Shown: positions 1 through 11,701, counted from the stretch's first letter. The stretch is 64,000 nucleotides of DNA from Linderina pennispora (GCF_002104995.1 NW_024468261.1:496001-560000); one strand, 5' to 3'. Notes: a model not told the origin generated them from the letters alone. Translations and numbers: made by a program.

Positions 1-496
1 AGCAGCGAATGCTTGATCAGAGACAGGCTGGCTGGCCAATAGACAGCTGGTCATAGGCTGCTTGCTCAGAGGACAGCTGTTTGCTCAGAGACAGCTGCTT
101 TGCTCAGAGACAGCTGCTTGCTCAGAGGCTGTTGGAGCAGCGGCTTTATCGCCAGTGGCAACAGCAGCAGGAACGGCTTCCACAGTGGCTTCAGTCTCTA
201 CTGGGAGGACAGTAGGCGCGTCACTGCCTGTCCGATGTAGCAGAAGATGCAGCAGCAGTAGTCTCCGAGTGCTGGTGTTGGTCAGACGCAGTAGTCGCTG
301 TGGGCTCCACAGGAGTTGACGATTCGGCAGCAGCGTCGCTCTGATCATCCGCATGGGCATTCTCTGCCTGGAGCTGCGCGTCCCCCTCACCTGGCTTGGG
401 GGTCTCAGCAACCTCTGGCTCGTTGTCCTCGTTGTCCTCGTCGTCCTCGTGAACCACCGTCTGCCCCGCTATCCAATGGGAGAAGGAAGACAGCAA
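1..496 (-). CDS. Partial acidic protein running off the left edge (unrecognised)
   Basis: Minus-strand reading gives an acidic, Glu/Asp/Ala/Thr-rich, probably disordered protein: a VVHEDDEDNEDNEPEVAE stretch near 440, then a switch of frame near 240 into APTVLPVETEATVEAVPAA. The tail is a tandem AVSEQ-type repeat over about 55-125 and runs toward the window edge, so the 3' end is missing. A plausible splice acceptor (ATAG before CGGGGCAG on the minus strand, near 475) suggests that the upstream exon lies at about 550-630. There, with one base removed, a YRLFKWTK motif is readable. SxR[IL][FY]KW is reminiscent of the BCL7 N-terminal domain, but the rest of that domain is not visible and I do not assign it. 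Exact start unknown. Confidence 0.4.
55..125. repeat. Short tandem repeat (about 15-22 bp units)
   Basis: Units of the form CAGCTG..TTGCTCAGAGA follow each other about four times with small length differences. On the minus strand they encode repeated AVSEQ. The unit length differences break the reading frame, so copy number or base calls may be unreliable here. Confidence 0.7.
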
Positions 497-639
497 TAAA
501 TTTATGCACGCGCAAAGTCACGCCCTGGAAAATCAGGCTCAATAAAGGAACATACGTACTCTTTGTCCACTTGAACAGCCTGTACGCAGCGGCTGCGTCG
601 TCACCCGGTAGAGTGCTGGGGGCGGACCATCTCCTTTCC

Positions 640-1606
640 CTACATGGCTCACGATAGCTTGCAGTCAGCAGAATACGCAGCGAGGCAAAGTCACACAGGG
701 GCGAGCATGTTTATAATTACCACGCAATAACTGGCTGCGACGTGGCACGGGGCAGCGATGAGAAGGTGTAGCGCATGCGCTTCGAGCGGGGCATATTCCA
801 GTGCGAAATGAAGATATCCGGAAAAATAGAGAATGAAATAAGCCTCGGGGGTGGAGCGGCTCATTGCGAGGATTTCCCGCCGCATTTGGCTTTCTGATGA
901 GAGCCCGGCAGGCGCGCCGATGATTGTGGTCCAAATTTCCAGGCCAGCACCGCTAGTCTTCCGATCCGCCTCTGCGCAGCGTGCCTGCAAGGCCGACCCT
1001 CCGAAAATCTCTCCTGGCAGTGGGGAGGGCCCAGCTGCGCACACAGCCCCAAAAGGACAGTCCGCACCCTGCTACGTAGATATATAGGCGGACTACGAGC
1101 TGCGCGCAGGCACAGGGCGTCAATAGCGACACAAAGAAGAAGCGTTCGCTATTGGGTGACAGCTGGGGTCGATCCAATATTTAAAACCGGCTGCACGCGC
1201 GATTGGCCGGCGCCGGCTAACGTGACGTTGACTGGCTGGGCACAATCGGCATTTCTGCAAAGCGCATGCACGGCGCTGTGCCACTGTCGCATTTGGGCCA
1301 ATCTCATTTTTTTGTATTCCTGTTTCCCCCCGACACAAAGAGTGCAGAGAATTGGGGAAAGGGCGGGCGAGGCGAGGATAAAAAGGCGCACAAGAAAAGC
1401 GACGCTTTTTTCTTTCTCTTTCCCATCCGTGTGCTTTCTTTTTTCCCTCCTGTATTCTTGCTAAAATAAACTCCCCCATCGATTTCTCTTCACTGTCCAT
1501 ATTTTTAACTCCTCCTTCCTTTTCTAATCCCCTCTGCATATTCTTATTTGAAGAAGAAATCCCAGCCTTTTGAATTTTCAAATCTACAAAACCTTTTCTA
1601 AAAGCC
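640..1606. other. Intergenic, probable promoters, no gene seen
   Basis: No ORF here has convincing protein character. The last 250 bases before the ATG at 1607 are strongly pyrimidine-rich on the plus strand, as is common upstream of fungal starts. A TTGGCC/ATTGGCC-containing stretch near 1200-1220 may be promoter sequence. I see no RNA gene. Confidence 0.4.
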
Positions 1607-2084
1607 ATGTCGCCCAGAGTTCCCACTGCCTTCCGTCCCCTCGAGACGACAGCCTCCTTTGAGTCGCCGCGGCGTGCGACGACCACAGTGCCCTCGTTCT
1701 ACGGGGACTATTCGTGCGACTTTTCGGTGCTCAGCCGACTAGAGGAGCGCTGGTGCCCGTCGCGGCCGGCCACGTGTCGCCCTCGCAGCGACTGCGTGGC
1801 GCCCGTCCCCCGACGCGGGTTCGCCCCGTGCCGGCCCAGCTCGTCGTCGTCGTCGCTTGTTGACGACGACGCGGCGTGCCTGGAGCTGCGCAGCATCTTC
1901 GGTCCACGGCGAGGTCGAGCCGTCGAGCTCGCGCTCGTCGTCGCTGTATGCGCCGTCGGTTGAGGGCCAGACGGACCCGTCGGGGTTCTTCCCGCTCGAG
2001 GAGATTGTGGTGGGCTCGTGCTCGCCCATCTCGCGCTCCAGCAATCCGATGCCGATGAATGAGGGCTTTGGCGCTTCCTTCTAA
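1607..2084 (+). CDS. Small Ser-rich hypothetical protein (one frameshift)
   Basis: Starts MSPRVPTAFRPLETTASFES after a C/T-rich leader. The first frame is protein-like to about LELRSIFG (near 1905). It then continues in the +1 frame as GEVEPSSSRSSSLYAPSVEG and ends NEGFGASF at 2084. Joining the frames needs one base fewer in the assembly, as at many other loci here. The product would be about 158 residues, with Ser/Pro/Arg-rich low-complexity sequence and several acidic patches. No domain recognised. The consistent protein character on both sides of the switch is the main support. Confidence 0.45.
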
Positions 2085-3002
2085 GGGCCAGCAAATGGGT
2101 CCTGTTTTGGGAGGAAAAGCCCCCATTGGGAGAAAACAACAAACCAACACCACTTGCCCACCGCTCAGTCTCGGAGACAAAAGATCCAGCTGGCCAAAAA
2201 TGAACCCCTCATTTTTCGTCCACGAGGCCCACAACCCTCCTCTTTTCCAAAATCCCCTCCCCGCCCCCCGTGCGCGCTGGAGAACGTTTCTCGTCCGTCT
2301 TGCATATTGCTGGAGAAGAGCAGCAAGCCCTCCGCTGGGAATTGTAACATTTTTGTATTAACCTTCTGGCTTGGGCGGCACTCGTTTCCTTGCTTGCGCT
2401 CTCGGCCTTGCTGACCTCCCTCCCCTCCATTTTAGATACTTGGTGGCGGGGGAGGCTGTTCTTCATATCCGCCTCCTAACCTTCAGGCATCTGTATTTCC
2501 CGCTTGCTCTGAAGCGTTTGTTCTATTAGTCCTGTTTTCTTCTCCCACCCTGCTTTCCCTTCTGCCTCCCTAGCTCGCATCACCTATTGCATTCTTATTA
2601 TTTAGTTTCCCTATTTTCATAGTGTTTGACGTTGTACATAATACGGAGTCATACCTGAAACATAATGCGTGGGCGTACGTGAGGAAGCTCAGCCCGCGAC
2701 GGGTCTTGTCAATCGCTATGCGAAACCTGCCTCTGCGCTACCAGCGAGCCAGGGGTAGCTGGGGTTTCTGGCCGCAGATTAGATGCGCTGATCAAGCTAC
2801 GGCCACGAGCCCGCCTTGGGCGAATTGCGGCAGCAGGAGAGCGAAACCTGGATCGCCTCCAGTGAAAAAATTTTCAGTTTTTGTTGGGCATACGGGCTGG
2901 CGGGCGCTTGCTACTGCTCTTTTTTGCTTCTTCTCAACAGCTTTCTCTCTCAACCCTTTTTACATAAACCTTCCAAAGGCGAATCTCAGACACCTTACAG
3001 AA
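2085..3002. other. Intergenic, leader of the Ssz1 gene
   Basis: Pyrimidine-rich and without a convincing gene. An open frame extends upstream from Ssz1 to about 2622, but its translation has no family similarity and the Hsp70 fold begins right after the ATG at 3003. I read it as 5' untranslated or promoter sequence. Confidence 0.5.
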
Positions 3003-4619
3003 ATGGCGGCGGCAGACAACAAGACGTACATCGGACTCTCGTTCGGCACCAGCAACTCGGTGATCGCAATCATCAACAAGGAGAACCGCGCCGAGGTCAT
3101 CGCCAACGAGGACGGCGAGCACAAGACACCGTCGTACATTGCATTCTCGGGCGAGGAGGAGTACCACGGATCGCAGGCCAAGCACCAGTTTGTGCGCAAT
3201 GCGCAGAACACGATCCTCGGGTTCCGTGACCTGCTGGGCAAGGCGTACAGCAACGAGCTGGCGGCGGCGGCGGGAGCCGAGGGCGCCAAGGTCGTCGACC
3301 AGGACGGCACGCCGGTGTTTGAGGTGACGACAGTGTCGGAGGAGGGCGAGGAGACGACCCTGCGGCTGTCGGCGCACGACGCGACGGTGCGGTACCTGGT
3401 GCGGCTGCACACGACGGCCGAGGAGTACCTGGGCAGAAAGATCGACGGTGCGGTGCTGGCGGTGCCGGTGTGGTTCACGGCCGAGCAGAAGACGTCGGTG
3501 CGCGCGGCGTGCGCGGCGGCAGATCTGCCGGTGCTGCAGCTGATTGCGGAGCCGGCGGCTGCGGCGCTCATGTACGACCTGGGTGCCGATGCGTCGCACG
3601 ACGACGCCAAGGATGCGTTGGCGCTGGTGGTGGATGTGGGTGGTGCCGGCGCCGACGTGTCGCTGGTGGGCGTGCGCGGCGGTCTGTTCACAGTCATCGG
3701 CACCCAGCACACGGCCGAGGTCAGCGGCGATAGCCTGGATGGCGTGCTGGTCAAGCACTTTGCCGGAGAGTTCAAGAAGCAGACGGGCATTGATGTGCTG
3801 GACGGCAAGCATGCGCGGTCTGTGCGCAAGCTGACCGAGGCTGCCGAGATCACCAAGCGCACGCTCAGCGCCGCCACCACGGCGCCGTGTGCGGTCGAGT
3901 CGCTGGCCGACGGCATGGACTTCAACGGCACCATCAACCGCACGCGCTTCGACATTCTGGCCGGCCGCGCCTACAACCCGCTGCTGGACGCCGTGCGCGA
4001 TGTCATTGCCAATGGCGGCTACACGCCCGCTCAGGTCTCGCAGGTCGTCTTCTGCGGCGGCGCTGCGCGCATCCGCAAGCTGCAGTCCAAGGTCGCTCTG
4101 CTGTTCCCCGAGTCCACCGAGATCCGCGACGAAGTCGGCGAGCTCGACGAGGTCATTGCCGCTGGCTGCGCCGAGCAGGCCGCGCTGATTGCCCAGGGCG
4201 CCATTGAGGTTGATGCCCAGGATGCCGCCGTGCCGGTGCTGGCCAAGCCCATTGGCCTGCAGCTGTCGGCCGAGGAGCTGGTTGCGGTGCTGCAGAAGGA
4301 CACCCCGCTGCCTGCGTCGCGCACTGTCAAGGTTGCGCTGCCTGCTGGCGAGAAGCGCGCCTACCTGGCGGTTGCCGAGGGCGAGCCGGTGGCGCCCAAG
4401 GACGAGGAGGACGAGGAGGACGAGGAGGCTGAGGAGAAGAAGCAGCCGCTGTACCGCCCGTCCAAGCTCCTGGCCGAGATGGTGCTGGAGCTCGATGCCG
4501 CCGACGCCGACACCCGCGTCGAGGTCAAGTTCTTTGTCGGCACTGACCGCAAGCTCACTATCGTGGCCACCGAGCCCAAGTCGGGCAAGTCCATCCAGGC
4601 CGAGGTCCCGCAGAACTAG
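3003..4619 (+). CDS. SSZ1: Ssz1-type atypical Hsp70, ribosome-associated complex subunit
   Basis: A 538-residue protein, the same length as yeast Ssz1. It begins MAAADNKTYIGLSFGTSNSV, the phosphate-1 loop of the actin-like ATPase fold, followed by VIANEDGEHKTPSYIAF and a GEEEYHGSQAK segment typical of Ssz1. The ATPase domain covers about residues 1-390 and the substrate-binding region is short, as in Ssz1. A run of Asp/Glu (EDEEDEEAEEKK, about residues 465-480) is an acidic insertion. In the family, Ssz1 pairs with zuotin as the ribosome-associated complex and stimulates the Ssb Hsp70 at the nascent-chain exit. I chose the ATG at 3003 because homology starts there. Uninterrupted and GC-rich. 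Confidence 0.93.
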   Translation: MAAADNKTYIGLSFGTSNSVIAIINKENRAEVIANEDGEHKTPSYIAFSGEEEYHGSQAKHQFVRNAQNTILGFRDLLGKAYSNELAAAAGAEGAKVVDQDGTPVFEVTTVSEEGEETTLRLSAHDATVRYLVRLHTTAEEYLGRKIDGAVLAVPVWFTAEQKTSVRAACAAADLPVLQLIAEPAAAALMYDLGADASHDDAKDALALVVDVGGAGADVSLVGVRGGLFTVIGTQHTAEVSGDSLDGVLVKHFAGEFKKQTGIDVLDGKHARSVRKLTEAAEITKRTLSAATTAPCAVESLADGMDFNGTINRTRFDILAGRAYNPLLDAVRDVIANGGYTPAQVSQVVFCGGAARIRKLQSKVALLFPESTEIRDEVGELDEVIAAGCAEQAALIAQGAIEVDAQDAAVPVLAKPIGLQLSAEELVAVLQKDTPLPASRTVKVALPAGEKRAYLAVAEGEPVAPKDEEDEEDEEAEEKKQPLYRPSKLLAEMVLELDAADADTRVEVKFFVGTDRKLTIVATEPKSGKSIQAEVPQN

Positions 4620-4938
4620 ATGTTGCTCATGTGACCCAATATATAGACACCAACTGCTGACGTTTCCATGGCGTTTTCTGTTTGCTTGTGCGTGCATTGG
4701 CAGCGCTTTTTTTTTTTTTTCACATGACAGAAGAATGACATTTTTCTGCCACGTCGCTGGTATTGCCTCCGATTGACCATGCTTGGGAATTTCCCCAGAG
4801 TCTGGCTGTTAACCACGCCTATTTCAACCTGGTCGTCCTGTGATTACCGCCCTTTTTTCTCCCGCTTCTCCCCCTTTCCATTTTTTTCTCCCTTTAGGTC
4901 AAATTATAACGCGTGAAAGAAATCGAGTTCAAAAGAAA

Positions 4939-6451
4939 ATGTCAGCCCGACCCTCTCCTCTCTTCACCCCCCTGAATCCCTCGCCGCAATTGGTGTCGCA
5001 AATGACGGGGCTGACGCTGGAGCAAAGCGAGCTGGAGGTGACGCAGCAGCACAACCTCAAGCGCATGCTCCGGCGCATCCGCCACGCCCGGCGCACCACA
5101 CGGCATTCGCGGCTGATGAAGCAAGAAGGCAAGGCCTCGGACGACCAGTGGGACGACATTGACGATGCCGGGCTGTCGCTGCGCAAGATGTCGGTGACGA
5201 TGGACATCCAGGACTCGCCAACGGCCCAGGAGCTGTCGCGGCGCGTGGCGCGGCTGTTCAACCTGGTGTTTGAGCCGCTGGAGGCGATTGCGGCGAAGGG
5301 CGTGAGGGTGACGCGGATCAGCGGGGCGCTGACCAACTGCGTGTATATGGTGACCTTGGATCCGGCGCCGGTGGCCTCTGTGCACTCGTCGCAGGTGTAC
5401 ACGTGGGTGCGCGAGCGCAAAGGCAGCAGAAGGGCAGACCTGACCGAGCTGCCAGCAAAGTACCTTTCTGCGCGTATACGGCACGGGCGTGGACGAGATT
5501 ATCTCGCGCGACAAGGAGCTCTACTGGCTGAGCCAGCTGAGCAGCCTGGGGTTTGGCCCGCGGCTGTTTCGGGATCTTCGGCAACGGCCGGCTGGAGGAG
5601 TTTCTGGAGAGCGCGACGCTGACCAAGACGGATATCATGGAGACGTGGACCAGCAAGCACATTGCCAGGCGCATGTGCGAGCTGCACAGCTTGGTCAGCT
5701 TCTACCGGCCGTTCGGCCAGCACGACCAAACGGATCTGCCCAATGTCGATTTGTCCGGCAAGCCCGAGCTCTGGACCAACCTCGACCGCTGGCTAATGCT
5801 GGTCGAGCAGAAGCGGCCGCAGATCGCCCAGGTGTGCAAGCGCGATGCCCAGTGCACTGCAATCCTCAATGACTGGCCGCGTCTGGTGGGCTCGCTGGTG
5901 CCCAAGATCAAGGCCCTGGTGGACAAGGCCAGGTCGCCGGTGGTGTTTGCCCACGACGACCTGCAGTACGGCAATATCCTGCGCCTGCATGGGACCCAGG
6001 AGCTGGTGGTGGTGGATTTCGAGTACGCCGGGTACAACTACCGCGGCTTCGACATCGCAAACCATTTCTGCGAGTGGATGTCTGACTACAACCACCCCGA
6101 TGCCCCGCACCGTCTGCACGAGGACATGTATCCGGATCCGGCCCAGCGCCACGCCTTCCTGCGCACGTACGTCAAGGCCAAGGCCTTCCTGGACGCCAAC
6201 ATGAGCGCCGACAAGTCCCAGGTCCTGTCCGACCAGCCGATCCAGCTCAAGGGCGATCGAGCTGACCAACCAGCAGATCGACGACGAGGTCCAGAAGCTC
6301 GAGGCCGAAATCCACCCCTTCGTGGCTGCCTCCCACCTGCACTGGGGTGTCTGGGGGCTCCTGCAGGCCTGCTGCCAGCGAAATCGACTTTGACTATGTC
6401 GGCTATGCCGCCCAGCGCCTGGGCATCTTTATAGCATCGATGGATGAGTGA
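4939..6451 (+). CDS. Choline/ethanolamine kinase (several frameshifts)
   Basis: Phosphorylates choline or ethanolamine, first step of the Kennedy pathway to phosphatidylcholine/ethanolamine. Diagnostic segments: ISGALTNCVYMV (nucleotide-binding loop), YGTGVDEIISRDKEL, the catalytic Brenner-type motif VFAHDDLQYGNIL (Asp and Asn present), and VVVDFEYAGYNYRGFDIANH. The gene is split into frames near 5467, 5567, 6254 and 6375. At each, dropping one or two extra bases restores conserved sequence, for example YLLRVYGTGVDE and RLFGIFGNGRLEEFL. The corrected product is about 500 residues, usual for fungal enzymes with an N-terminal extension. The end overlaps the neighbouring convergent gene region by only a 37-bp gap. 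Confidence 0.9.
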
Positions 6452-6488
6452 ATTGAAAAAAATAAAAAATAAATGTTATTACTCTCCC

Positions 6489-9176
6489 TTAGTTCTTCTT
6501 GGTGAACCACGACGTCAGCCGGTGCGAAAGCGACCGCAAGACCCCGCCGCCGCCGCCGCCACCACCACCACCTGCCTTGCCGCCGCCAAACCGCGACGCC
6601 GACGAGACTGCCGAGATCACCGACCGTGGCGACATGTGGCGCTATCCTGCCCTGCACCACCATCTGCTGCGACCGCATTCGCTGGCTCGGTGTCGAACCG
6701 CCGCCGCGCACTCAGCGAATCCGCCGATGTATCGGGCATCGACATGGACCGTCGGATGCTGTGGTCCGTCAGCGATCGCTCCGGGGCCAGGGCCACGCCG
6801 TCGCCATTGTTGCCGTCGCCATTGTTGCCGCTGCTGCTGGGCACGTCGAAGCTCAGCGCATTGAGCAGCGCCGGGTCCCCGGCCAGCATCCCCGTGGCCA
6901 GCTCGGGCCCAGGCGAGCTGTCAAAGAACTCCATGCTGCCGATAAACCGCTGCGCCTTGCCGCTGTCCATCGAGCCCTTGCTGCTGGCCGGGCGCCGCTC
7001 AGCTGGCGCCAGCTCGCCAATGGCACTGGCCACATCCAGGCCCTGCCTCGCGCGGCTTGCCTGCGGTATCAAAATCAAACGACCGGATAGTGCTGAGCCG
7101 GCTGCTGCCTTCCTCGCCTGCTTCCTCGCCGCCTTCCTCGACCTGCGTTGTGCTGCGCGATGCCGGCTCCGGCCCATCGCCGCCTTCCCAGTCCTTTGCG
7201 CGAAGCACTTTCTGCGCTGCGGCATAGACTGCGCTGGCAAACCCAAACTCGTCTGATCCCACGCTAAAGTCAAAGCTTGGCGCCTTTTCCGACACCGGCG
7301 TGCCCTCGGCTGGAGTCTCCTCCTCCTCCTCTTCTTCTTCTTCTTTTTCCTCCTCTTCTTTGGTCTCTTCGGTCTGCGGCGCCTGCACCGCAACATCGCC
7401 AGCCACCATGATGCTGGAGTCTGCAATCAGCGGTACTTTCACGCCCTGGTTCATCGTCGACCGGTGGTTGCTGCTGCTGCTATTGCCAACAGCCGACAGG
7501 ATGTCCGAGGACCCGCAGCTCTGCTGTGCCGAATCGGGCTTCTCTGGCGCGTCCTCCACCTCAGCCATCACGCCACTGTGCCTGCGGCTGTCTGGCTCGC
7601 CCAGGATCTCAGAGTCCGCCTGGTCATCCAAAAACAGCTTCGGCTTGACCGGGTCCTCGGTCTTTGCGCGCATAATCTCGACTGCATTGGGCATGACGCC
7701 GACAGTCACGAGCAGCCACGGTGTTGATGGTCATCATGCTGAACCGCGACTTGCCCTGCTGCTTGAAGGCCTCGACCGAGAACCGGTTCGGATCGTCCAT
7801 CGACTTGAGCGACACGCTCGAGTTGACGGTGCCAAAGGCGCTCGCCGGTGCGCTCTCGCAGGTCGGCGATCCAGCCTCGGCTAGGCTGCCGATGGCCGTG
7901 CGCGTCGACACCTTCTGCATGCCCCAGGCCAGCCCCGCCACGGTCGCCGTGACCAGCAGCTCATATGTGAACGCCAGGAAATGCCCGGCAATCACCGGCG
8001 TGTTGATCGGCATCACCGTGTGGATGTTTGCGCTGCACGCCTTGTATCCGGCCATTAGACTGCTGCCACCGCCGCCATGCAGCTCATGGCTGCTCTCGGC
8101 GCCCTCGGCCATGGCGGCCAGCCCCACCCCATACGACGTCAGCGTCAACGTCTGTGGCGGCTCCAGATCCACCACCCGCGTCCACAGAATATCCGAGTCA
8201 TCGCCTGGCGCCGACTGCGGCCGCGCTCCAGCCCCGCTGCCCTCGCTGCCCGACCGACGCATGCGGCACTCGATCCGCTGGCGCAGCTGGCACTCTGCCT
8301 TGCGCACCGTGCGGCCATTGTTCGCCTTGCTGTGCATCTCAATAAACACCCCGCCCAGCACCTGGTCGCCAGGCACATACTCGGGCTGCGACAGCGTGAC
8401 CCGCGTCACTAGGCACTCGTTGCCGCGGTCGTCGTACGCCGTGCGCGACACCGCCGGCTGCGGCACATCGACGATCGTCTTGCTCAGGCTCGGCGTGAAC
8501 GGCACCCGGTGCACGTGCCGGGCCACCACCTCCTCGCCCTTGAACACCAGTGCCACCAGCTGGTAGCAAATCTCAAAATGCTGCGACTCAGGGCCCTGCG
8601 TGCTCCTGATCTCCGCCGGGTAGTTGGCCCGCGGCATACCGATGCTGAACCCGAGCGTCTGCTCCGCTCCCCACTCCAGCCCCGCCCCCGTCGCCTGGTC
8701 CCACACCACCAGCCGCTCATCAAAATACGCCCTTGTCAGCACCCGCACCCCCTTGCGCGCCGGCTGGCCGTCAAAGTCATCCACGTCGTCGTCCACAGTG
8801 CCACCCACCACCTCAATGCCCCGGTACCGCACCTCGATCTTGTCCACTGCACCCGCCGCCGCAGTAACTCGCACGCTGCCTATCCGGAACAACCACCACC
8901 AGAAATAATTGTCAATCAACAATGCATATCCATCAATACTTTGGCATTGTTGTGCCCCTTGCTGTCCCTCCATGTCCCTTGCCTGTCCAATAACAACAAC
9001 AAAAAGCCTCGTGCTCCGAGCTGCTGCCTGGAGCCGCCTCGCCCAACCCACGGGTCCTTACCTCGAAGAACGCACCCCGGTCCGGGCACGATAAACCCCC
9101 GCGTTTGCGGAGACAGGCTCACCTCCACACCCACGCCCCCTGCTGTGCCCGTCTGCTCACACTGTGTCGTCGACAT
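6489..9176 (-). CDS. Arrestin-related trafficking adaptor (ART / LDB19-like)
   Basis: Exon 1 is 9062-9176 (MSTTQCEQ...GPGCVLR) and exon 2 begins at 8879. Splicing out 8880-9061 gives PGCVLRGSVRVTAAAG, the first arrestin strand pair. An arrestin-fold N half follows (RYRGIEVVGGT, WGAEQTLGFSIGMP, HFEICYQLVALVFKGEE), then a C half (YVPGDQVLGGVFIEM, TVRKAECQLRQRIECR). The C-terminal third is a low-complexity Ser/Glu-rich tail with a Glu/Lys run, reached through frame changes near 7715, 7060 and 6640, and ends SLSHRLTSWFTKKN. ART proteins recruit Rsp5-type ubiquitin ligases to plasma-membrane transporters. I saw no clear PPxY motif in the frames read. Size after splicing is about 830 residues. Confidence 0.75.
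8880..9061 (-). other. Intron (182 nt) of the arrestin-related gene
   Basis: Donor GTAAGG after ...CTTCGAG and acceptor GGATAG before GCAGCGTGCG on the minus strand. The phase-1 join recreates a continuous arrestin strand (CVLRGSVRVT), which is the main support. Confidence 0.8.
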
Positions 9177-9788
9177 CTTACAAATTATAGGGAAAGGAGG
9201 GAATAGCTAATTACGGAGAAAACGAGGAGGGAATTATGCAAGAGGAAACCTTTTTTAGCTCCAAAACTATATGCTAGGACCGCTAAAGAGTGGTTTAAAA
9301 GTACAAGAAAAAAAAATTCAAAGAGCCTTTTTTTGCAAGCTGGACGTTGAAGAAACAAAGAACAAATCGCGAACTGGTTCCAGGAACTGGCCAATTTTTT
9401 CTTTGGGGTGGGAGGCCGACGAGCACTCCGCTAGAACCGCCCACTGTCGGTTGCAAATGCAGAAAACAATCGCCTGGCCTTTTCCTCTGCAAAACAGTTG
9501 CACATCAGCACGCGCTCTTTTGTTTTGATGGCAGGGCCTTGTTGGCTGCTGGCAAACTCCATGCTGTCGATCTCCGGAAGCCCGCCTGCAATGTGTGATA
9601 GAAACCTCCCAGTCCATGTGGTTGGGCCGACCCCGTCCACATAAGCATGCACCTACCCCCACCGGCGAGCGAGGGGCGCCGACCTGATATGTGCCATGTG
9701 CACTGATTTCTTTGTCGCAACTGCAGCGATCAACAGGCTCTTGTACATGGAAGCGACTGTATGTTCAAAAGTGATGTGGAAAAAAATG
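9177..9788. other. Intergenic between two minus-strand genes
   Basis: AT-rich with A-runs, holding the promoter of the arrestin gene and the 3' flank of the next gene. No coding region or RNA gene recognised. Confidence 0.4.
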
Positions 9789-11701
9789 TCATTGTCTGTG
9801 CTTCAGAACCACTCGTGTCAGCGCCGCAATCGCTTGCCGCGCCATCCGGATCTCCTCTCGCAGCTGCTCGTTCTCCTTGTCCATGGTGGCCGATCCTGCT
9901 CTGCTTCGATTCCTTATCATCGCCCACCATCGCCTCCCACTCGCCATCCTGCGCGCCATCCAGCCCGTCGCAATCAAGATTGTCAAACATGCCATCGCCA
10001 TATACAGTCGTTGGCCGAGCTCCCTTCTGCCGCTGTGCCGTTGGGATAGCCTCGCCAAACCTGGCCATCGCATTGGTAGCCGCCATCGGCGACAGCACGT
10101 GTGCGCCTGAGGCCCGAATCCGCCCCCATCATTGACATGCCTGGCAGATCCATCGGGAAGTCAATGTCAGGCGTTGTCGACCGCTGCTGCTGCTGCTGCT
10201 GGCTGGTAAGTTCTCCTTAGAGATGGACGGCGGTGATGCCACCCGGTCTCGCGCAGCCAGCGCCGGCAAATCCCGACGACTATCGCCAGGAGACATGGCG
10301 CTGCTGTCCACAAGCGATAGCCTTTGACTGGCGGCGGAACTCCATGTACCCGAACCCATCCCGTGACCAGTCAAACGAGCGGTACGCATTTGCCCCGCCA
10401 TCATCCTCATCCTCGTCCATCCACGCCGCAATGCGATCGACTTCGTTCGTCCTCGACGGTCTCGCTGCCGCTCCACTGGTCCATGCCAATGACCTTCTCC
10501 GCCACGTGCTCACCCAGCAGATCCACCAGACACTCTCTGCGGTAGTCGCCGACCGTCGCTTCTTCTGTCGCTGCACGGAACTGTGCATTGGTCTGCGCCA
10601 CATGGTAGTAATACACACGCTTGTCCCACTCAGGCATCCTTAAGTGGTACCGGGATCTCTTGGAACAGCGCGACAACCTCCTGGTCGTCAAAGAAATCAT
10701 GCTGCTCACTCTGCTTAGGGCCCTCCCCTACCAACGGGCTGCCTGCACTCAGAACCCTCGGCCGTCTCCATCCGCGCCGCACGCCGGGCCCGCAGCTTCT
10801 CCAGCTTCATCCTCACCTCCGCTGTCGTAGTCCGCCGCGGCGGTGGTGGGACATGCCTGAACCGGCTGCTCTTCCTGCCGCACGCCCTGGCTGTCCACCA
10901 GTGTCGAGCTGACCTTGCTCCTCACCCCGTGGTCCATAGTCGCTGCCCGCCGTCTGCCCGCCCCATACGGTTCGCCCACCGACTCGCCGCTCTGGCCGCT
11001 GCCCTCCAGGCTCAGCGTGCTCACCGTGCTTGTCGACTCCCGCTGCCGTCCCGGCCGCCCCGACGCTGTTGGCCCGCTCGAATCAAACCGCGTTGCCGCT
11101 ACCACCGTCGGCGACTTCATTGCCACATGTGCCTCATAATACCGGTGCGAGTTCTGCACCCGCTCCAACAGCTGGTCGATTCGTTTCGTGCACTCGTCCA
11201 CCGGCATTGCCGGATCTGCCTCCACAAACCCTACCTTTGCCGCATGCACGGTCATTGACCGCTTCCGCGCTGTGCCATTGCCCAGATCCTGGTCTCGTGC
11301 TAAGCCCCAGCTGCGTCGGCTGCACCCGCTGCTGCTGCTGCTGCTGCCGCCGCCCAGGCGTCCAGCCTTGCTGTCCGCGTGTCGTTGCCATAACATCCCG
11401 CCAGGGTGTGTGATGGCGACAGCGCCTTGGGACTACCGCCACTGTTCTTTGCGCCAAACTGCCGCCCGGATTCGTGGCGTCTAGGAATTGGGCTCAACTG
11501 CCGCTCCAGCAACGGTGAAGTTCCAAGTATGGACTGGAGCCCCCGCGCTGTTGATGGTGAGCCGCTGTGCTCTGGAAACGCTGTCTCACCACCCGTGCTG
11601 TTTGCGGTGCTAGACCGCTTTCTGCCAAAAGAGTGCGATTCCCTGGATATCTGGCTCGGAGGGCGCCGTGTGCGTGTAGCTGGCCTGTGTGAATTGAGCA
11701 T
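9789..11701 (-). CDS. Unrecognised large protein with C-terminal coiled coil (many frameshifts)
   Basis: Protein-like sequence passes through at least six frames. Order: Ser/Arg/Pro-rich N-terminus (MLNSHRPATRTRRPPSQISR); an alanine run from a CAG/CTG repeat near 11330; KRIDQLLERVQNSHRYYEA; then a conserved-looking central block, HDFFDDQEVVALFQEIPV, EWDKRVYYYHVAQTNAQF and DYRRECLVDLLGEHVAEKV; then FDWSRDGFGYMEFRRQ; and finally a Lys/Glu/Arg coiled coil (DKENEQLREEIRMARQAIAA) ending at 9789. Junctions such as near 10635 are mended by removing one base. About 630 residues. I do not recognise the family. The alternation of disordered Ser-rich and helical regions suggests a cytoskeletal or signalling scaffold, but that is speculation. 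Confidence 0.55.
11325..11352. repeat. CTG/CAG trinucleotide repeat
   Basis: A run of GCTGCTGCTG... encodes poly-Ala or poly-Ser, depending on frame, in the minus-strand gene. A shorter run lies at about 10180-10202. Both are within coding sequence and coincide with frame changes. Confidence 0.7.

Noticed and set aside
550-640. BCL7-type N-terminal domain upstream of the left-edge gene
   Set aside because: Only an FKW motif fits; the preceding Trp-Glu-Lys-rich helix of BCL7 is not seen.
2622-3002. N-terminal extension of Ssz1
   Set aside because: No Hsp70 similarity, and it would precede the universal start of the ATPase fold.
2934-4697. 587-codon minus-strand ORF opposite Ssz1
   Set aside because: It is the shadow of the GC-rich Ssz1 gene; its translation is Arg/His/Leu-rich without domain character.
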